Source of the DNA: Telmatactis stephensoni
Lineage: Eukaryota; Cnidaria; Anthozoa; Actiniaria; Isophelliidae
NCBI GenBank assembly: GCA_029948255.1
Contig: JALIZF010001464.1
Location: 62,001-126,000, forward strand
Direction: 5' to 3'
Length of the DNA stretch: 64,000 nt
Shown here: one piece after another, positions 52,601 to 63,976 of the stretch
Layout of the letters: each line of letters starts with the position of its first letter
Position numbering within the stretch: position 1 is the first letter of the stretch
Translations under genes and position numbers: made by a program
Notes under the pieces: generated by a model
What the model was told of the DNA's origin: nothing
Databases searched by the model: none
What the model saw: the letters and a program-made list of their open reading frames with translations, nothing else

Positions 52601-53798
52601 TTTTTGCTGCTTTTGTTTGGCAGTGCTTCTATTGACTGTGAGTAATTCCTGAAGAATGAATAAATTCCTGAAAAATGATATCACTAATATAAAGCCAACA
52701 TGTATAGTGCGTAGCACTGTTCGTGAATAATATTTATTATCCTGTGGATATATTCCCTATTAGATATTTCGTATGTAGAGGATAGATATTGCTGTTAGCC
52801 AAGGAATTTGTGTACATAATTATCTATTGGACTAAGTGATATCTACTCTTCATGCTCCCGAGAGAGATTTTTCTCCTTCCTTCTAGGTTTTATTTTTAAA
52901 GGAATAGTTGTAAATGATGCAGTGTTTTTGTCACATCTCTTGTTTGACCCTGTTTGCACAATATTTTGTCATAGGGAATTTATGCTAAGCAAACTTTTGT
53001 GTAAACAAGGTCACTTTCTTCAATGTCACAGTTTAAAGGTCTAACAAAATGACATACTTTATTCATCTTTACAGCAGGCTACTGCAAACCTTCACATTTT
53101 TTCGAAACTATATTTTTTCCATTTTTTCATTTAAAATTAAAATATATAAAAAGATATAAATCCAAAATGGTTTCCTAATTTTACTTTTGCAGTCTCAGGA
53201 AGAAAATAGGGATTGCATCTAAACAAAAGCTTGTGTCAAGAAAATGCAATCTCTTGAAAATACTGGACATTTGATAGCCAATGTTTCTTCCCTGACTTGT
53301 CAATATTAGATTGTACTCACCTTTCTTGACAAAAGGCTTCTCTAATAGCAAAGAAAGGCTTAGCGCTTACAAAATTGCTGTCAAAGCTGGAATTCATAAT
53401 CGCAAATGTCCAAGTATGATCTATTTTCCCGAGGAAGGCCTACAGGAGAGGTCGGGAATTTGAAACTTTTTACAGTTTTTACCTGTTTTAATTCTTGATC
53501 CATTTACCCCATTTAAATTTAAGGTAGACTTCTGATTGCAATTCTTAATGTTTCAGGTAAACACCCCATCTCACTGCTACAGGAATACTGTGCTAGGAGA
53601 AAATGGCAAATCCCTGATTTTACGTTGATATTTGACGAAGGCCCACCACACTCCAAACAATTTCTATTTAAGGTGGCTGTGAACGGTTATGAGTATCAGC
53701 ACCCCATCGTCAGTGGCAACAAGAAACATGCCAAGGCTCAAGCTGCTGTCGCTGCTTTAAAAGGACTGGGGTTAGTGCCTGAGGATACTCAGTTTTAA
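43627..53798 (+). CDS. SON: SON-like splicing protein, 6 exons, 876 aa
   Basis: Exons 43627-44858, 45241-45760, 46345-46536, 47371-47595, 48477-48696 and 53557-53798 join in frame (2,631 nt). SON is a nuclear-speckle protein that binds RNA and supports splicing of weak introns. A Lys/His-rich stretch (about 28-60) is followed by Arg-Ser clusters in exons 1 and 2. The motif DPNDIDAMLALQEIEMKLNN is in exon 4. A G-patch starts GGIGMKLLQKMGWEPGQ at about 734. The last exon encodes a double-stranded RNA-binding domain, GKHPISLLQEYCARRKWQ to the end (about 797-876), which ends LVPEDTQF. The order RS region, G-patch, dsRBD is diagnostic. Human SON is much longer owing to its central repeats, which are absent here. 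Intron 5 is 4.9 kb. Confidence 0.93.
44859..45075 (+). repeat. tRNA-derived SINE, copy b, starting at the SON exon 1 donor
   Basis: GTTGGTTATGTAGTGGCTTAG, then CCCAGTGACTTCACATCCTTGTTTCAAC, TAGCTTTAATTAGCTTTAAATACC and GGAGCACTGATGG match the other copies. Part of the head between the A and B boxes is deleted. The match begins at the first base of the intron, so the splice donor GT seems to be supplied by the SINE. Confidence 0.65.
46537..46583. repeat. 23-bp tandem duplication at SON exon 3 donor
   Basis: The segment TATTATTTCATCTAATAATA is repeated back to back directly after the exon, so the duplication includes bases of the splice donor region. Confidence 0.8.
47170..47212. repeat. GATGAT microsatellite (SON intron 3)
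   Basis: About 14 units of GAT/GAC. Confidence 0.85.
47924..48125 (+). repeat. tRNA-derived SINE, copy c (SON intron 4)
   Basis: Starts AAGGATGGCACAGTTGGTTAGTATGCGGCC and has a damaged B box (GAGTTCGATATATCC) and the usual body ending CAAGTTTATCAGCTAC. Copy d follows immediately. Confidence 0.8.
48126..48440 (+). repeat. tRNA-derived SINE, copy d (SON intron 4)
   Basis: GCAAGGATGGCACAGTTGGTTAGTGCGCGG, B box AGTTCGATCCCC, then the full body and the tail with TCTGTCACGAGTTATCAAC. This is the best-preserved head in the window. It ends about 40 bp before SON exon 5. Confidence 0.82.
50585..50722. mobile_element. 138-bp hairpin element (SON intron 5)
   Basis: GTCCCTGTTTATATGAAGG at the left pairs with CCTTCATATAAACAGGGCC at the right; inner segments (GTAAGTTGTCCCTGGTAGCTGGG) also pair imperfectly. 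Confidence 0.7.
50999..51394. mobile_element. MITE, AGTCCAGACCCAGGCCTC family copy 2
   Basis: Same ends and internal order as 29763-30208 (TTTTTACCCCGCT, CAGAGTCCAGAAGAAC, GCATGCGTTACATGAA) but about 50 bp shorter in the middle. It lies in SON intron 5. Confidence 0.85.
51740..52220. repeat. CACACCACTCC-type minisatellite (SON intron 5)
   Basis: Roughly 480 bp of imperfect C/A/T-rich units (CACTCCACA, TTCCAGACACACCACTCCACACTCCA recurring at about 51973, 52062 and 52150), with no G except in rare interruptions. A similar tract is at 52450-52540 and a G/A-rich GGGCGAGATGGTG array at 52335-52405. Confidence 0.75.
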
Positions 53799-54061
53799 CA
53801 ATGGCAGACTCAGTGTAGTGAATTATGTCTAACGTGGACGCCATTACTCAACCAAGCTTCATCTGAGCTTCATGAAAGAGAAAAACTAGATGTAAAATAT
53901 GAACAAAATCCCTAGTGATAGAAATCATTTATTTTTAACTTTTCTGGAAGAACTGTGGCAGATTGGTCATAGCATTATAGTAACTGTTAACTGTAACTAT
54001 TGTAGTATGATTGTGAAATCGACAGCACTTGTGCTGTGACCATATCAGTGCTGCAATGTCT

Positions 54062-54389
54062 AGAGCAGATATTGTATGAGTATGAAACATACTGTGCTTT
54101 GCCGTGACCATGTCAGTGCTGTGATGTCTGTAAAAACATTCAGAATTCCTGCCATAACCACGCTGTCACTGTGTGGTGCAATTTTCACAGTCATATGAAA
54201 TCTGCTCTACAATAACTCTACTGTACTGTAACTGTACTGTGCTAGAGAACAGATTTTTTGTGTGTGAAGTCGGCTGTGCCACGACCATGTCAGTGCCATG
54301 ATGTCTATAAAAACATTTGAGATTTCTGTCGTGACCGTGCCATAACTGTGTGGTGCTGTTTTCACAGTCATACGAAATCTACTCTAACT
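54062..54389. mobile_element. two adjacent MITEs, AGAGTAGATTT family
   Basis: The first (54062-54200) starts AGAGCAGATATTGTATGAG and ends TCATATGAAATCTGCTCT. The second (about 54245-54389) ends TCACAGTCATACGAAATCTACTCT. Both share the internal GACCATGTCAGTGC and GATGTCTRTAAAAACATT. They lie in tandem about 260-590 bp after the SON stop, possibly in the 3' UTR. Confidence 0.75.
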
Positions 54390-55002
54390 CTAACAATTTT
54401 TTGGTCATATTAAAACTGCCATAAGCCAAATGTTTTTTGCAACTTTCCCTTCAACCAAATAATATTATTTGTATATATTTAAAATTCCATACAAATCAGG
54501 ATGACATTTTGTCTGACATTTGGAAACTGTAGTTGCTAGAATATGTCATTATTTACATGTAAGTGTGATTTCAGTATTAGTTGTTGGTAAATCGGTAGTC
54601 ACTTTTAAAAGGATAGAGTGGCAAATGTAGTCTGTTGTTAATAGGTGATTCCTTAGTTGTCATTTAGACAAAATTCTTATACTGTGAATTGAATAATGTT
54701 GGATTAGAAATTTATCTTCTAGATGCCAAAAATAACTTTAGTTATTAACTAGAAGTTGTTACAGTCAGGACACTCAAACCATAAACACTTCAAGTTTTTT
54801 TCAGGGTATTATTTTCTAACCTTCTACTACTTCAAACACTCTAAAATGAATCACTGCCTTCAAACATTCCGTAATTAAAATGAGCAGCATTTCTAAACAA
54901 ATGGGCCAAGGGATGCATTTTCAAAGTGTCAAAAAGCTCGAAGTGTTCATGGTTTAAGCATCCTCACTTTAAGATTCTGACATACTTCTATTATGTAATA
55001 GT

Positions 55003-55297
55003 TACAGTGCTACGCCTTGGACCGTTGCCACTACCACAAAGTTTTTGATTACTTTTGACATCTTTTTGACAACTTTGAATACTGCTAACCAATTAGATAG
55101 CAGCACTTCACTCGAGGTCTCAATAGGTGGAGTTTGTATATCGATGCAATAATTGTGATGTACAAACTCTGCCTATCGAGACATCAAAGTGAAGCACCAA
55201 TATCTAACTGGTTAGCAGTATTCAAAGTTATCAAAAAGATATCAAAAGTAATCAAAAACTTAGTGGTAGTGGCAACGGCTCAAAGTGTAGCACTGTA
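55003..55297. mobile_element. 295-bp near-perfect foldback
   Basis: TACAGTGCTACGCCTTGGACCGTTGCCACTACCAC at the left is mirrored at the right end with few mismatches, and pairing continues through ATTCAAAGTTATCAAAAAGAT and TGCTAACCAATTAGATA to a small centre near 55147. No ORF with known domains. Confidence 0.85.
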
Positions 55298-55435
55298 TAC
55301 GTATCTTTACATGAAGTCACTCTTGCTAACGCTACCATGCCTAAGCAACTGGACCAAAGTACATGTATAGCAGAGACCTAAAAGAGACCTTTGTGAGATG
55401 CACACCTCTTGAGTATCTGCTTACCCAAGGTGTAG

Positions 55436-55507
55436 TAGCCTCCTATGCAGCCGCTCCTTTGTGTCACGCGGGGATATGCGATAAGGAGCGGCTGCATAGG
55501 AGGCTAA
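55436..55507. repeat. 72-bp GC-rich palindrome
   Basis: TAGCCTCCTATGCAGCCGCTCCTT pairs perfectly with AAGGAGCGGCTGCATAGGAGGCTA around a loop of about 22 bp. Its GC content stands out in an AT-rich setting. Confidence 0.85.
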
Positions 55508-56916
55508 AGGTGTAGGTAATAGAGGTTGACTGTAATTATTCTTTGTGTAATTGTGTCTATTACTACACGACACTGCTTGTGCAGTTAACGGTAACCTTCT
55601 GCGGGAGGGATTCTTTTTAAAGCTTTAGAAAATCCCACTGCCAGTAGGGCATGTTAACTAGTGTCCAAGTTTTTCTACTTTCAGATTTATTTCAATCATT
55701 CCCTTAGAGTGCACACAATATATCTGTGAAATGGTTATGGTTGAGTGTGTAATAATATTTATTTAATTTTAGAGCAACATATTGCTGTTTAGGCTTGATT
55801 TCCAGCCAAGAAGGGTTCTGGTTTAAATCCTTGGAACCCTTCATGATTGGAAAATATCAAGCCTAATTCCTGATTAAACATTGAATAACAAGCACGAGGC
55901 TATGCAGTAAAAGCAATGACATCAGGTTGAATTGTTTGAACATCTTTGCACTATTTAGTACAGACTTTAAGCAATTAATCTGTACTTTGTTTTCATTTCA
56001 TGGATATAATGTGTCTACTCTAGGTCCTTTTAATGAACTTTTGTACAAATGTTTTTCCCAAGAGGATTGAAATAGGAAAACAAGAGGCAAGATAGCAACT
56101 GTTATGTTTAAAGGTAAACTTGTGTTGATACATGTGTTTCCCAGCTATGAAATAAATCAAAAAATTTGAGTGCTATGTCACAGTTTATTTGAGTCAATCA
56201 TACAGTTTTCTAGTATTTGTGAATTCTATATTATTCCCAAAAATAGGCATTTCTTTTGATCAAAACAGTTCAATTGAAAACCAAATATGAAGTTTATTAG
56301 AAGGCATTAGGTAACAGTGCAAATTAGTCATCCACTACCATTTAAATAGAGCTTGTGATGTGTATAGGAATGATAAGACAAATCAAAGACATAACACAGA
56401 TGGCAAGTAGAACAAAACATTGTTCCAAACAATATACTTATTCATTGTTTTTGTTCCAACAAATTACAAGCTACGGTAGTTGTCGACTCATGCAAATAAT
56501 CTCATGGTGTACAATGTGCTGTACTTCTGTAATCTAGATATCTAGTCTGATTTCCAAATGGTTTTGGTCCTCCACTTTTGCCCCAATGGGTAAAAGCAGA
56601 TGACCATTCAATGAAAATCATGCCATGAAAATCATGCCACTTCACTTGGTTTCCAGTTGTGTATACCCTATGCTATCTAATAATGTGAAAATATGATGTA
56701 AATTAATATTAGAAGTTAAAAATTCTTAAAACCAAACTTAAAAGAAATATATCCCATTGTGTAGTAAAAATACATGAATGCTTCCCATTTATTCCTTAAA
56801 GCATTTTGACATTCAGCAATCTATTCACATTCTATAAGCTCAAAAGTGTGACCATTTTTACAATGAGCTTTTCTGATCCCTTGCCTGACATTTTAATTTT
56901 TTATCTAACAGCAACA

Positions 56917-57180
56917 ATATAACATTTGAAAAGAGCAAACCAAAGTTAGCAAAACTTGAAATTTTGATGTAGTTTCAACAAATAGCACCAAAGTTATGGG
57001 CAGCCGAAGTTGGTGCTTTTTGTATAGAAATGTTTGGTGGAGGGCAACATGCTGCCCTCCAATGAATGTTTCTATACAAAAAGCAACAGCATTAGTCACC
57101 CACAACTTTGGTGCTATTCATCGAAACTACCTCAAAATTTCAAGTTTGCTAACTTTGGTTTGCTCTTTTCAAATATATTT
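56917..57180. mobile_element. 264-bp foldback element
   Basis: ATTTGAAAAGAGCAAACCAAAGTTAGCAAA pairs with TTTGCTAACTTTGGTTTGCTCTTTTCAAAT. A central part with GGAGGGCAACATGCTGCCCTCC forms its own perfect stem. Its arms weakly resemble those of the 38828-39103 element. Confidence 0.85.
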
Positions 57181-57385
57181 TGTCAAAATTTTATAAAATG
57201 TCATGCAAGGGGTGAGAAAAGCTCTGGCATTGTTATCACTGAAGTGCAACCCATAAATCTCCAATCCTCATTTTGAAACTTATAGCACTTAGATGTCAAT
57301 CAAACTACTCAACTGATATGAATGGCATAATTCTGATTCTGTAATTGAAAATGCCTCGTTTATGCTTTTGAGGCAATTTTCATGG

Positions 57386-57601
57386 TTTACCACCGTGTGC
57401 AAAACTACACGTCCCGTCAGACTAAAGTCTCTATTGGGAATTTGCATGATCAATAGGCTACCAAAAATCCAGACAGAGGCGGAGTTTTCTATACAATGCC
57501 TGTACACTTTGCTGGCTTCCCAGTATAGTAGCCTTAATTAACCAAACCCCAATCGAGACTTTAGTCTGGCTGGATGCGTAATTATGCACACAGTGGTAAT
57601 C
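57386..57601. mobile_element. hairpin element (TTACCACCGTGTGC)
   Basis: TTACCACCGTGTGCAAAACTACAC...CAGACTAAAGTCTC is mirrored by GAGACTTTAGTCTG...GCACACAGTGGTAA, a unit of about 215 bp. Confidence 0.75.
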
Positions 57602-58321
57602 AGAACCACCATCTGCATCAGCTGAGTATTTTGTTTGATGTCTGTCTTAATCCTATTTTCAATAGGAGAATTGGAACTTCACTGGTCACACTTCAATGAT
57701 AACAGTTGTAACAAACTAGTTTGTTTTAACATTTCAGTTGATCAAACATTGGAAGTCTTTATTTTGATACTTATTGGCTGATATCTGAGAGTTTACACCT
57801 TAGTCACAATTTTGGGCTTCATATGACAACACTTCACTTTCACCTGGCACGGGAGCATACATTCAAGAACAATATTGCCCAGGCTATTGCTATAATAATC
57901 AGTATGTTGCATGGATTGTACATCACATATCACTTGTGCTTATATGCTGTCGCAAAACAGCTTAATGCATGCCTTCAAAATCAGCTGACAGAGTAATAAT
58001 TTAATTTGGAGTTTTGCATCCATGCAGAAAATGTTTTAAAAGGGTAAAATCCATGCTAAAAATGTTGTAAACAGTCCCACTCTTTTCTGAAGGGCATAGA
58101 GAGATCATTTAGTAGACTTGGCTGTTGTACAAGCAATATTTCATACCATGCTCCAAAATTTACAGCTCATTTACAGTTCATGCTTAAAATACTTTTCTAG
58201 ACACCCATCCTTGACTAACACTTGCAATGCCTTACTAACTACAATTTTTTCTTTCAATTTTAAATAATAATTATAATTATTACTATTAATAACAATTATT
58301 GTTACATCATTGGTATGATTA

Positions 58322-61300
58322 TTAGCCTGGACAGCATCGACGTGACTCTTGTTGCTCAATCAGATCTTCAACAGAAGCATATTGTCCAATTCCAAGGACA
58401 TCTTGTGGTCGCATTGGCAGAGCTTTTATCCCTTCCCATCCATCTTTCAATCCTAATTCTCCTCTTTCCATTCGTTTGTAAACCTCTTCCGTTACACTTA
58501 TGAAAGCTTCTTCAATATTGCAGAGAATTTTGGCTGATGTCTCAATGAACAACATGTCATGAGCTTCAGCAAAGCGTTCACCTTCTTCTGTCGAAACAAC
58601 TCTTTGAGATTCCTTGTCAATTTTATGACCAACTAACATGAAAACAACTTCTGATTCTTCAACACACTGTTTTGCTTCTTTGTACCAGTCAAGAACATTG
58701 ACAAAGGAATCACGATTTGTAATATCATATACAATCAAGCATGCAACAGTATTACGATAGTAGGAGTATGTTATTGAGCGAAAACGTTCTTGACCAGCAG
58801 TGTCCCAGATTTGAAGTTTGACTCTGACATCACCTGCAATTAGTGAAATTTAAAAATCAATGTTTACCCTTTCATGTTAAATGCATGCTACCACGGCTAC
58901 TGCATAATTTTCCAAAAGTTAGCCAATCAGACAATGAGAATTTGAGTGAAAATTTTGCACGCGAACTCATTCAGTTGTGACAACAAATACTGGCTTTGTA
59001 TTTGCATAGAAACATATAACTTGCATCAGTTGAGCACTGACATTAATATTGGTTGAAATAATTGAAAGAGTTTTCTTGTTAGATTATGGGAATTTCCTTA
59101 GTGATAGTGATCTTAGTCTATTTGCTCACTAATATTGACCCAACTGCCTTGTTGAAGAACTTTTCAAACAATTAATTGAGTGACCATGGTAGAGTGCACA
59201 CCATACATCCATGAAACAACTACTAACTATTTAGCACATAATAGTATTTAGTCATCAACTATTTTGTTATCCAATAACTAAGAATTCACTCAGGTATAAA
59301 CTACACAAAGAAGAACAAAGACCACTAGATACCTTGCTATAATTGTTATTTGCACTGTTCTGCTTCAGTGATATCAACTAGTTTGTACATAATAGTGCAA
59401 TAATACATAAAAGTTTAATTTCACAGATATTTAATGGTGTGCACTCTACAGCACATCACGCAGAAAATTCTGCTATTTTGTTCTTCCATTTTCACTCTAT
59501 TCATAAACCCAGAGCTGCTGCTACTGCTACGGCAACATCCCCTCCCCAAATATTACACATTATAATATTGAAAGCTGGTTGACCCCTCACTGCCATGGAA
59601 TGTATGGGTCTTTCTTGGTGTTGCATGATTAGTATTGTTTTCTAAGTTCTTTGTATTACAGGGTATTGTTTCATTCAAAGTTCTTTGTTCTTGGCTATTG
59701 TTTTATTGTCTTCATGCCTCAGGTGCCTTGCAACACCAAGAAAGAACCAAATATTTTTTATACTGAGACATATGTACACAGGACTAGGAATTCACAAGAA
59801 GACTCAAAAATTCCTAATTGTAATCCTGGATAAGCTTAACAAGCCTGGCTTCCCAAGTTTTCAACACTACTCAGCTGAGTTTTAGCTTGGGGGTATTATG
59901 CCATTATCCAACTGTGATTATTTTTTCAAAAAGCGTAAGACAGTGAGCTGAAATGTTGAAAGCAACTGCTGGGCAAAATTCCATTATTATGAAAGCAGCA
60001 TTTCCTGTTGGTTTAACTGTTTTCTGGTGGACGCATAATAAAGTTGAGGCATATAAACATCAAAAATGTGGAATAGTTTGCATATTTAGGTATGTAAATT
60101 GCACTCATTCTCACGGGTACTTTTAAGCAGCTTTTGGTAAATAACCATTTGATGTGGTAAACAACCTGCTTTGATCTATAATAATTTATTTTGAAAACAC
60201 AAATTTGTAATATATGCAGGCCTTTTTGGAACTCCAAGCCAAAGAACAGAGTGCATGCCATATATCCATGAAATAAAACTTAATGTATTGTCTTATTGCA
60301 CTGTTATATACAAACTAGTTGATATCACTGAAGCAGAACAGTGCAAATAACAATAGCAAGGTATCTAGTCGTCTTTGTCGTTCTTTGTGTAGTTTATGCC
60401 CGAGTGAATTCTTAGTTATCGGATAGCAAAATAGTTGATAACTAAATACTATTATGCGCTAAATAGTTAGTAGTTGTTTCATGGATATGTGGCATGCACT
60501 CTAGGATAAGCTTTAATGTGAGGAGTTTTACAAGAGGAATTTTGTGTTGGTTGTCTGGACTAAAATTGGAAAAACTTGACCTGGCCAACTTTTCAGCTAT
60601 ATATGTAAACAAAATTTTGTAAAAAGTGCTTTATTTTGTGACTATACAGACCAAGTTTACTAAGTGTACTAAAATAGAACTGAGGAAATATTTGAGAATG
60701 AAAGACTGGAAAGTAAAGAAACCTTATATGGGTCTATAACGATAGGTAAATATTGAATTTCTTTAGCCTCTGGTAAGTCTCTAATTTGTTAATAATGAAA
60801 CAAATATTTACCAAGAATTTAGAAAATTGCAACATTAAAAAATAATTGATGATATAAAATCATATTCACATATAAATCGAATTGAAGTCCTTACAAAGAC
60901 GCGTTCAATACTACTCAAAGAAAATCATGAGTACCATAGAATTCAAAATGTAAGCTGAGTGAATATTATCAAACTACGCAATCAGGATAAATGCAGTTGA
61001 TACTTGCAGTTCAAGACGATTTTCAACTCTTAATTTTCTGTTTTCAGCACAAAAACGTGGACACAATAATATAAGAAAAACGATTTTTTAGTCTTGATAA
61101 CAAAGGTTTATCCGACACTCGATCTATAGCTAGTTAAAATAATTGGTACAGTACATCCATTGTACTGTAGCATTTTGTGCATGAACAAAGACACAAATTG
61201 CCTCACATGTTCTATGTAATTCAAGCGAGACAGCCGAACAAGAGCACACACATTAACCAAAAACATCTTTCGCCGGTGCTCTTGTTACTGAATTGAATAA

Positions 61301-61548
61301 ACTATCTGAAGCTACAGAAACATTGAAGGAATCGTCTTACCTTTAAGTTCTATCACGCGAACATGGAAATCGACTCCAACAGTAGGATCTGAATTTTCGA
61401 AAAATTGCCCTTCCGTGAATTGACGCAGCAATGACGACTTGCCAACAGTGCTGTCTCCAATTAAAATAATCCTAAATTGGTAGAAATACTTGTGTTTAAG
61501 CCTAGGTGGTTCCATGTTATTGAATCGTCTGTAATTTACTGTGCTCAT
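58322..61548 (-). CDS. RAB39: RAB39-type small GTPase, 2 exons, 239 aa
   Basis: Exon 1 is 61548-61341 and exon 2 is 58833-58322; a glycine codon is split G/GT and the total is 720 nt. The P-loop GDSTVGKS is at 31-38, switch region DPTVGVDF at 54-61, WDTAGQE at 79-85, GHKID at 138-142 (the NKxD position; His at this place is characteristic of RAB39) and ETSAK at 167-171. RRCCPG at the C-terminus supplies the prenylated cysteines (236, 237). RAB39 proteins work in endosome/lysosome and autophagy traffic. An in-frame second Met at residue 12 would give 228 aa; vertebrate RAB39 proteins are about 213-217 aa, so the N-terminal extension is uncertain. The 2.5-kb intron contains two copies of one MITE. 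Confidence 0.92.
59190..59448 (+). mobile_element. MITE, TAGAGTGCA family copy 1 (RAB39 intron)
   Basis: Ends TAGAGTGCACACCATACATCC and TGGTGTGCACTCTA. The interior has CAACTACTAACTATTTAGCACATAATAG, GAATTCACTC and ACTAGTTTGTACATAATAGTGCAATA. TA at both borders may be the target duplication. Confidence 0.8.
60248..60503 (-). mobile_element. MITE, TAGAGTGCA family copy 2 (RAB39 intron)
   Basis: Same element as 59190-59448 in inverse orientation, 800 bp away: ACTAGTTGATATCACTGAAGCAGAACAGTGCAAATAAC and GCTAAATAGTTAGTAGTTGTTTCATGGAT are the reverse complement of copy 1. The two copies together could fold into a long intronic stem. Confidence 0.82.
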
Positions 61549-62856
61549 TCCGTTTTGAAATCCATACGTATCAGGACGATCGTTGCTTCTTCTTGATCAA
61601 GGCTTCGATGTTTACGCTTGTCGATTTCTTAAACATACAAAGCTTCGGCGTATGTTCGTAAGACTGGCTGGAATAATCACAGAAATTGGAATAAATGATT
61701 TTAACAATTACAGTTTTACGAAATGGTTGAGATCAACTCTGAGGAAATCGATACTACTAGCGCGGGCTACGCCAGACTCCACTATTTTTCGCAACACAAT
61801 TTCACCAAAGCTTTTCATAAATTAAACACATAAAACTTGCCTTTCAAATGAGTAATCAGAGTGACAACTTTTGTTGGTAGATTCTCTCCAAACTCAGCTG
61901 ATCCTTACCAAAGTTCTTGTCAAAGCGTTTTCAGCTAGTAAATGGACGACAGAACCTCATCAGGCAATACCGTGTTTGGTAAGCAAGACCTTATTTGGTG
62001 AATTAAAGTGTGTGAGATAGGACTTTGTAATGTCCCATAATCCCCAGTCTACCCCCCGTTGAAATGTTTTTTGTTTTGTAGTTTTTTGTAAACAAAAACA
62101 GAAAGTTAGTTCTGAAAACAAACAAACAAAACTATGACAAAACAAAAAGTAAAAGGAAACACAAAGAAAAAAGTGAAAGAAACATGAAAGGGAAAATAAT
62201 TCTAAACAAAACAAGTACTATTTGGGTCCTTTTATATTTGTTCTGATAACAACCAACCAAACCCAATCAAAAAAGAAAAAAGGATAGGGAAAAATAAAAA
62301 GAAATAGTGAAAGAGATTATACAAAAAAGTTCTATTTTTGCTCATTTTTATATTTGTACAATTGAACATGCCAATTTTTGGCCTCTCCTGTAGGCCTTCT
62401 TCAGGAAATGAATGAAATATATTCCAACTGCAAAATTACTTGATTTGTCCCAAGGGTCTTAACAATGGCATGTAAGCCCTTGGGGTCTGCTCTTTCGTTA
62501 GTCACGTTCTTGTCCACGGTTGAATGAAGCAATTTTTTTTTTCAATTTTTTTTTTTTTTTTTTTTTTTTGAGTCCTTGTAAATTTCCATTCATCCCCAAG
62601 TTGCCATAGAGTGATTTTATTCAATAGTGTTAGTAGTAGACTCTTTTAAAATTAAAATTTATTTGTGTTGTTCATCAACTAGTACAAACAAAATAGTCCT
62701 CCTTTCACAGGTTAATAGAACATTCTATCTTGAACTCCCTTGAATTAGTGTTTGAGATTGACTTTGATCGATTTACAACAGCAACAAGTGATAACATGAT
62801 GAGTATGCAGGAACCACTGGATGGAAGTGGCCTCAATTACAGTTTTAACCTGGCCT

Positions 62857-63001
62857 GAGGCCATTCTCCACTCATCGCAGAAATTACTTGCAGCAAGCCA
62901 GCGAGTACTCGTTCAGAATAAATCTATTGTTCAAAATTTTGCAGCGAGTAAAAATGATCGCAGTGAGTGCTTTCTGCGATGAGTGGAGAATGTGCTTTAG
63001 G
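62857..63001. mobile_element. MITE, CATTCTCCACTCATCGCAG family copy 2
   Basis: GGCCATTCTCCACTCATCGCAGAAA and TTTCTGCGATGAGTGGAGAATGTGC form the ends; the interior GAGTACTCGTTCAGAATAAA and TTGTTCAAAATTTTGCAGCGAGTAAAAATG match copy 1 (26965-27112) in inverse orientation. Confidence 0.85.
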
Positions 63002-63899
63002 GCTACCTCTCTAATAAAGAGTCATATATAGTGTCCCCAATGTTTTTCAGAGCATTACAGTCGAGTGCAGAAGTACGAACACCTAGAAAATATCCTTTCA
63101 AAATATTTATCCATTTGTCCAAGACAATAGAAGTTGGAGATATGCGCAGATGTTATCACTTGCTGCTTTGATTTACATATAATCAGGTAAACAATATTTC
63201 ATCTCTTTGATCAAAAGTTGAAATGGCAGCCCATTCTTTGGAGATGAAAGCTTTCATTTTATTCCAGATTGTAGAATAGTTAGCACAAGTTGCTTGTGAA
63301 GAACAGCAAAAAATATCACTTCTTATCTGGTCTTTCTTGCCCTTTTAACTTCTCTCAAAATGCATAGTAGATTATATATTTATATGTAGTTTTTGAAGGC
63401 CACAGAGTTATCAGTGTTTGTCAAACTACTGTCATGTGTTTTTACCCTCTGGAAATAAAGCCTTTTATTCTTCTTCTTCTTCTTGAAAGAAAACCAAGCA
63501 CACCCTAGATGTCAAGCTATTTTATAAGATATTTCAGATGGGAAAAGGGAAGAAGGCAGACCCTGGGTGTCAAGGAGATGGGAAGGGGTGGAGGGTAATG
63601 TAACAGACTTTCAAAGGGTTCGGTGATTACTAAGTAAAAGTAGTTGGTTTACAATGAATGTCTAGAAGACTACTATCATAGTTGAAACAAAAATTAGAAA
63701 GATTCAAGATTCTTTATTTGTACATAATTTTATACATAATTCAAGTAAATATTATACATTGTAATACTCATAATATAGAGATATATAAATAAAGATTTTT
63801 ATTTGCATATTATCTATATTAGAGTGATTGCACTAATCTGTGAAATTGTGCTAGCTAAATAATGCAAAATAGCACTAATAAACAATGGACTTACGAAGT

Positions 63900-63976
63900 G
63901 AGCGTAAAAATCTGTGGCCCACCCTCTATTTCCACCAGCCCCCCCCCCCCCCATGTACATAATGACCAGTCCCTAA
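63900..63976. mobile_element. partial MITE, relative of 9386-9595
   Basis: GCGTAAAAATCTGTGGCCC is identical to a segment at about 9519. It is followed by CCTCTATTTCCACCAGCC, a C14 run and ATGTACATAATGACCAGTCCCTAA, the right end of that family. The left end is absent or diverged. Confidence 0.65.

Larger units (their letters stand above)
48697..53556. other. SON intron 5 contents
   Basis: The 4.9-kb intron contains a short palindrome at 49819-49850 (ATGGAACA...TGTTCCAT), hairpins at 50585 and 50754-50834, the MITE at 50999, and CAC-rich and G-rich low-complexity tracts. A 111-codon plus-strand frame at 50074-50409 has no recognisable motif and is probably chance. Confidence 0.5.
53799..58321. 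other. SON-RAB39 intergenic region
   Basis: The genes converge. No exon recognised. It contains two MITEs in tandem, a 295-bp foldback, a 72-bp palindrome and two further hairpins, all listed. The remainder is AT-rich. Confidence 0.5.

Noticed and set aside
61583..61825. 80-codon plus-strand frame divergent from RAB39
   Set aside because: No similarity recognised; probably chance in the RAB39 upstream region.
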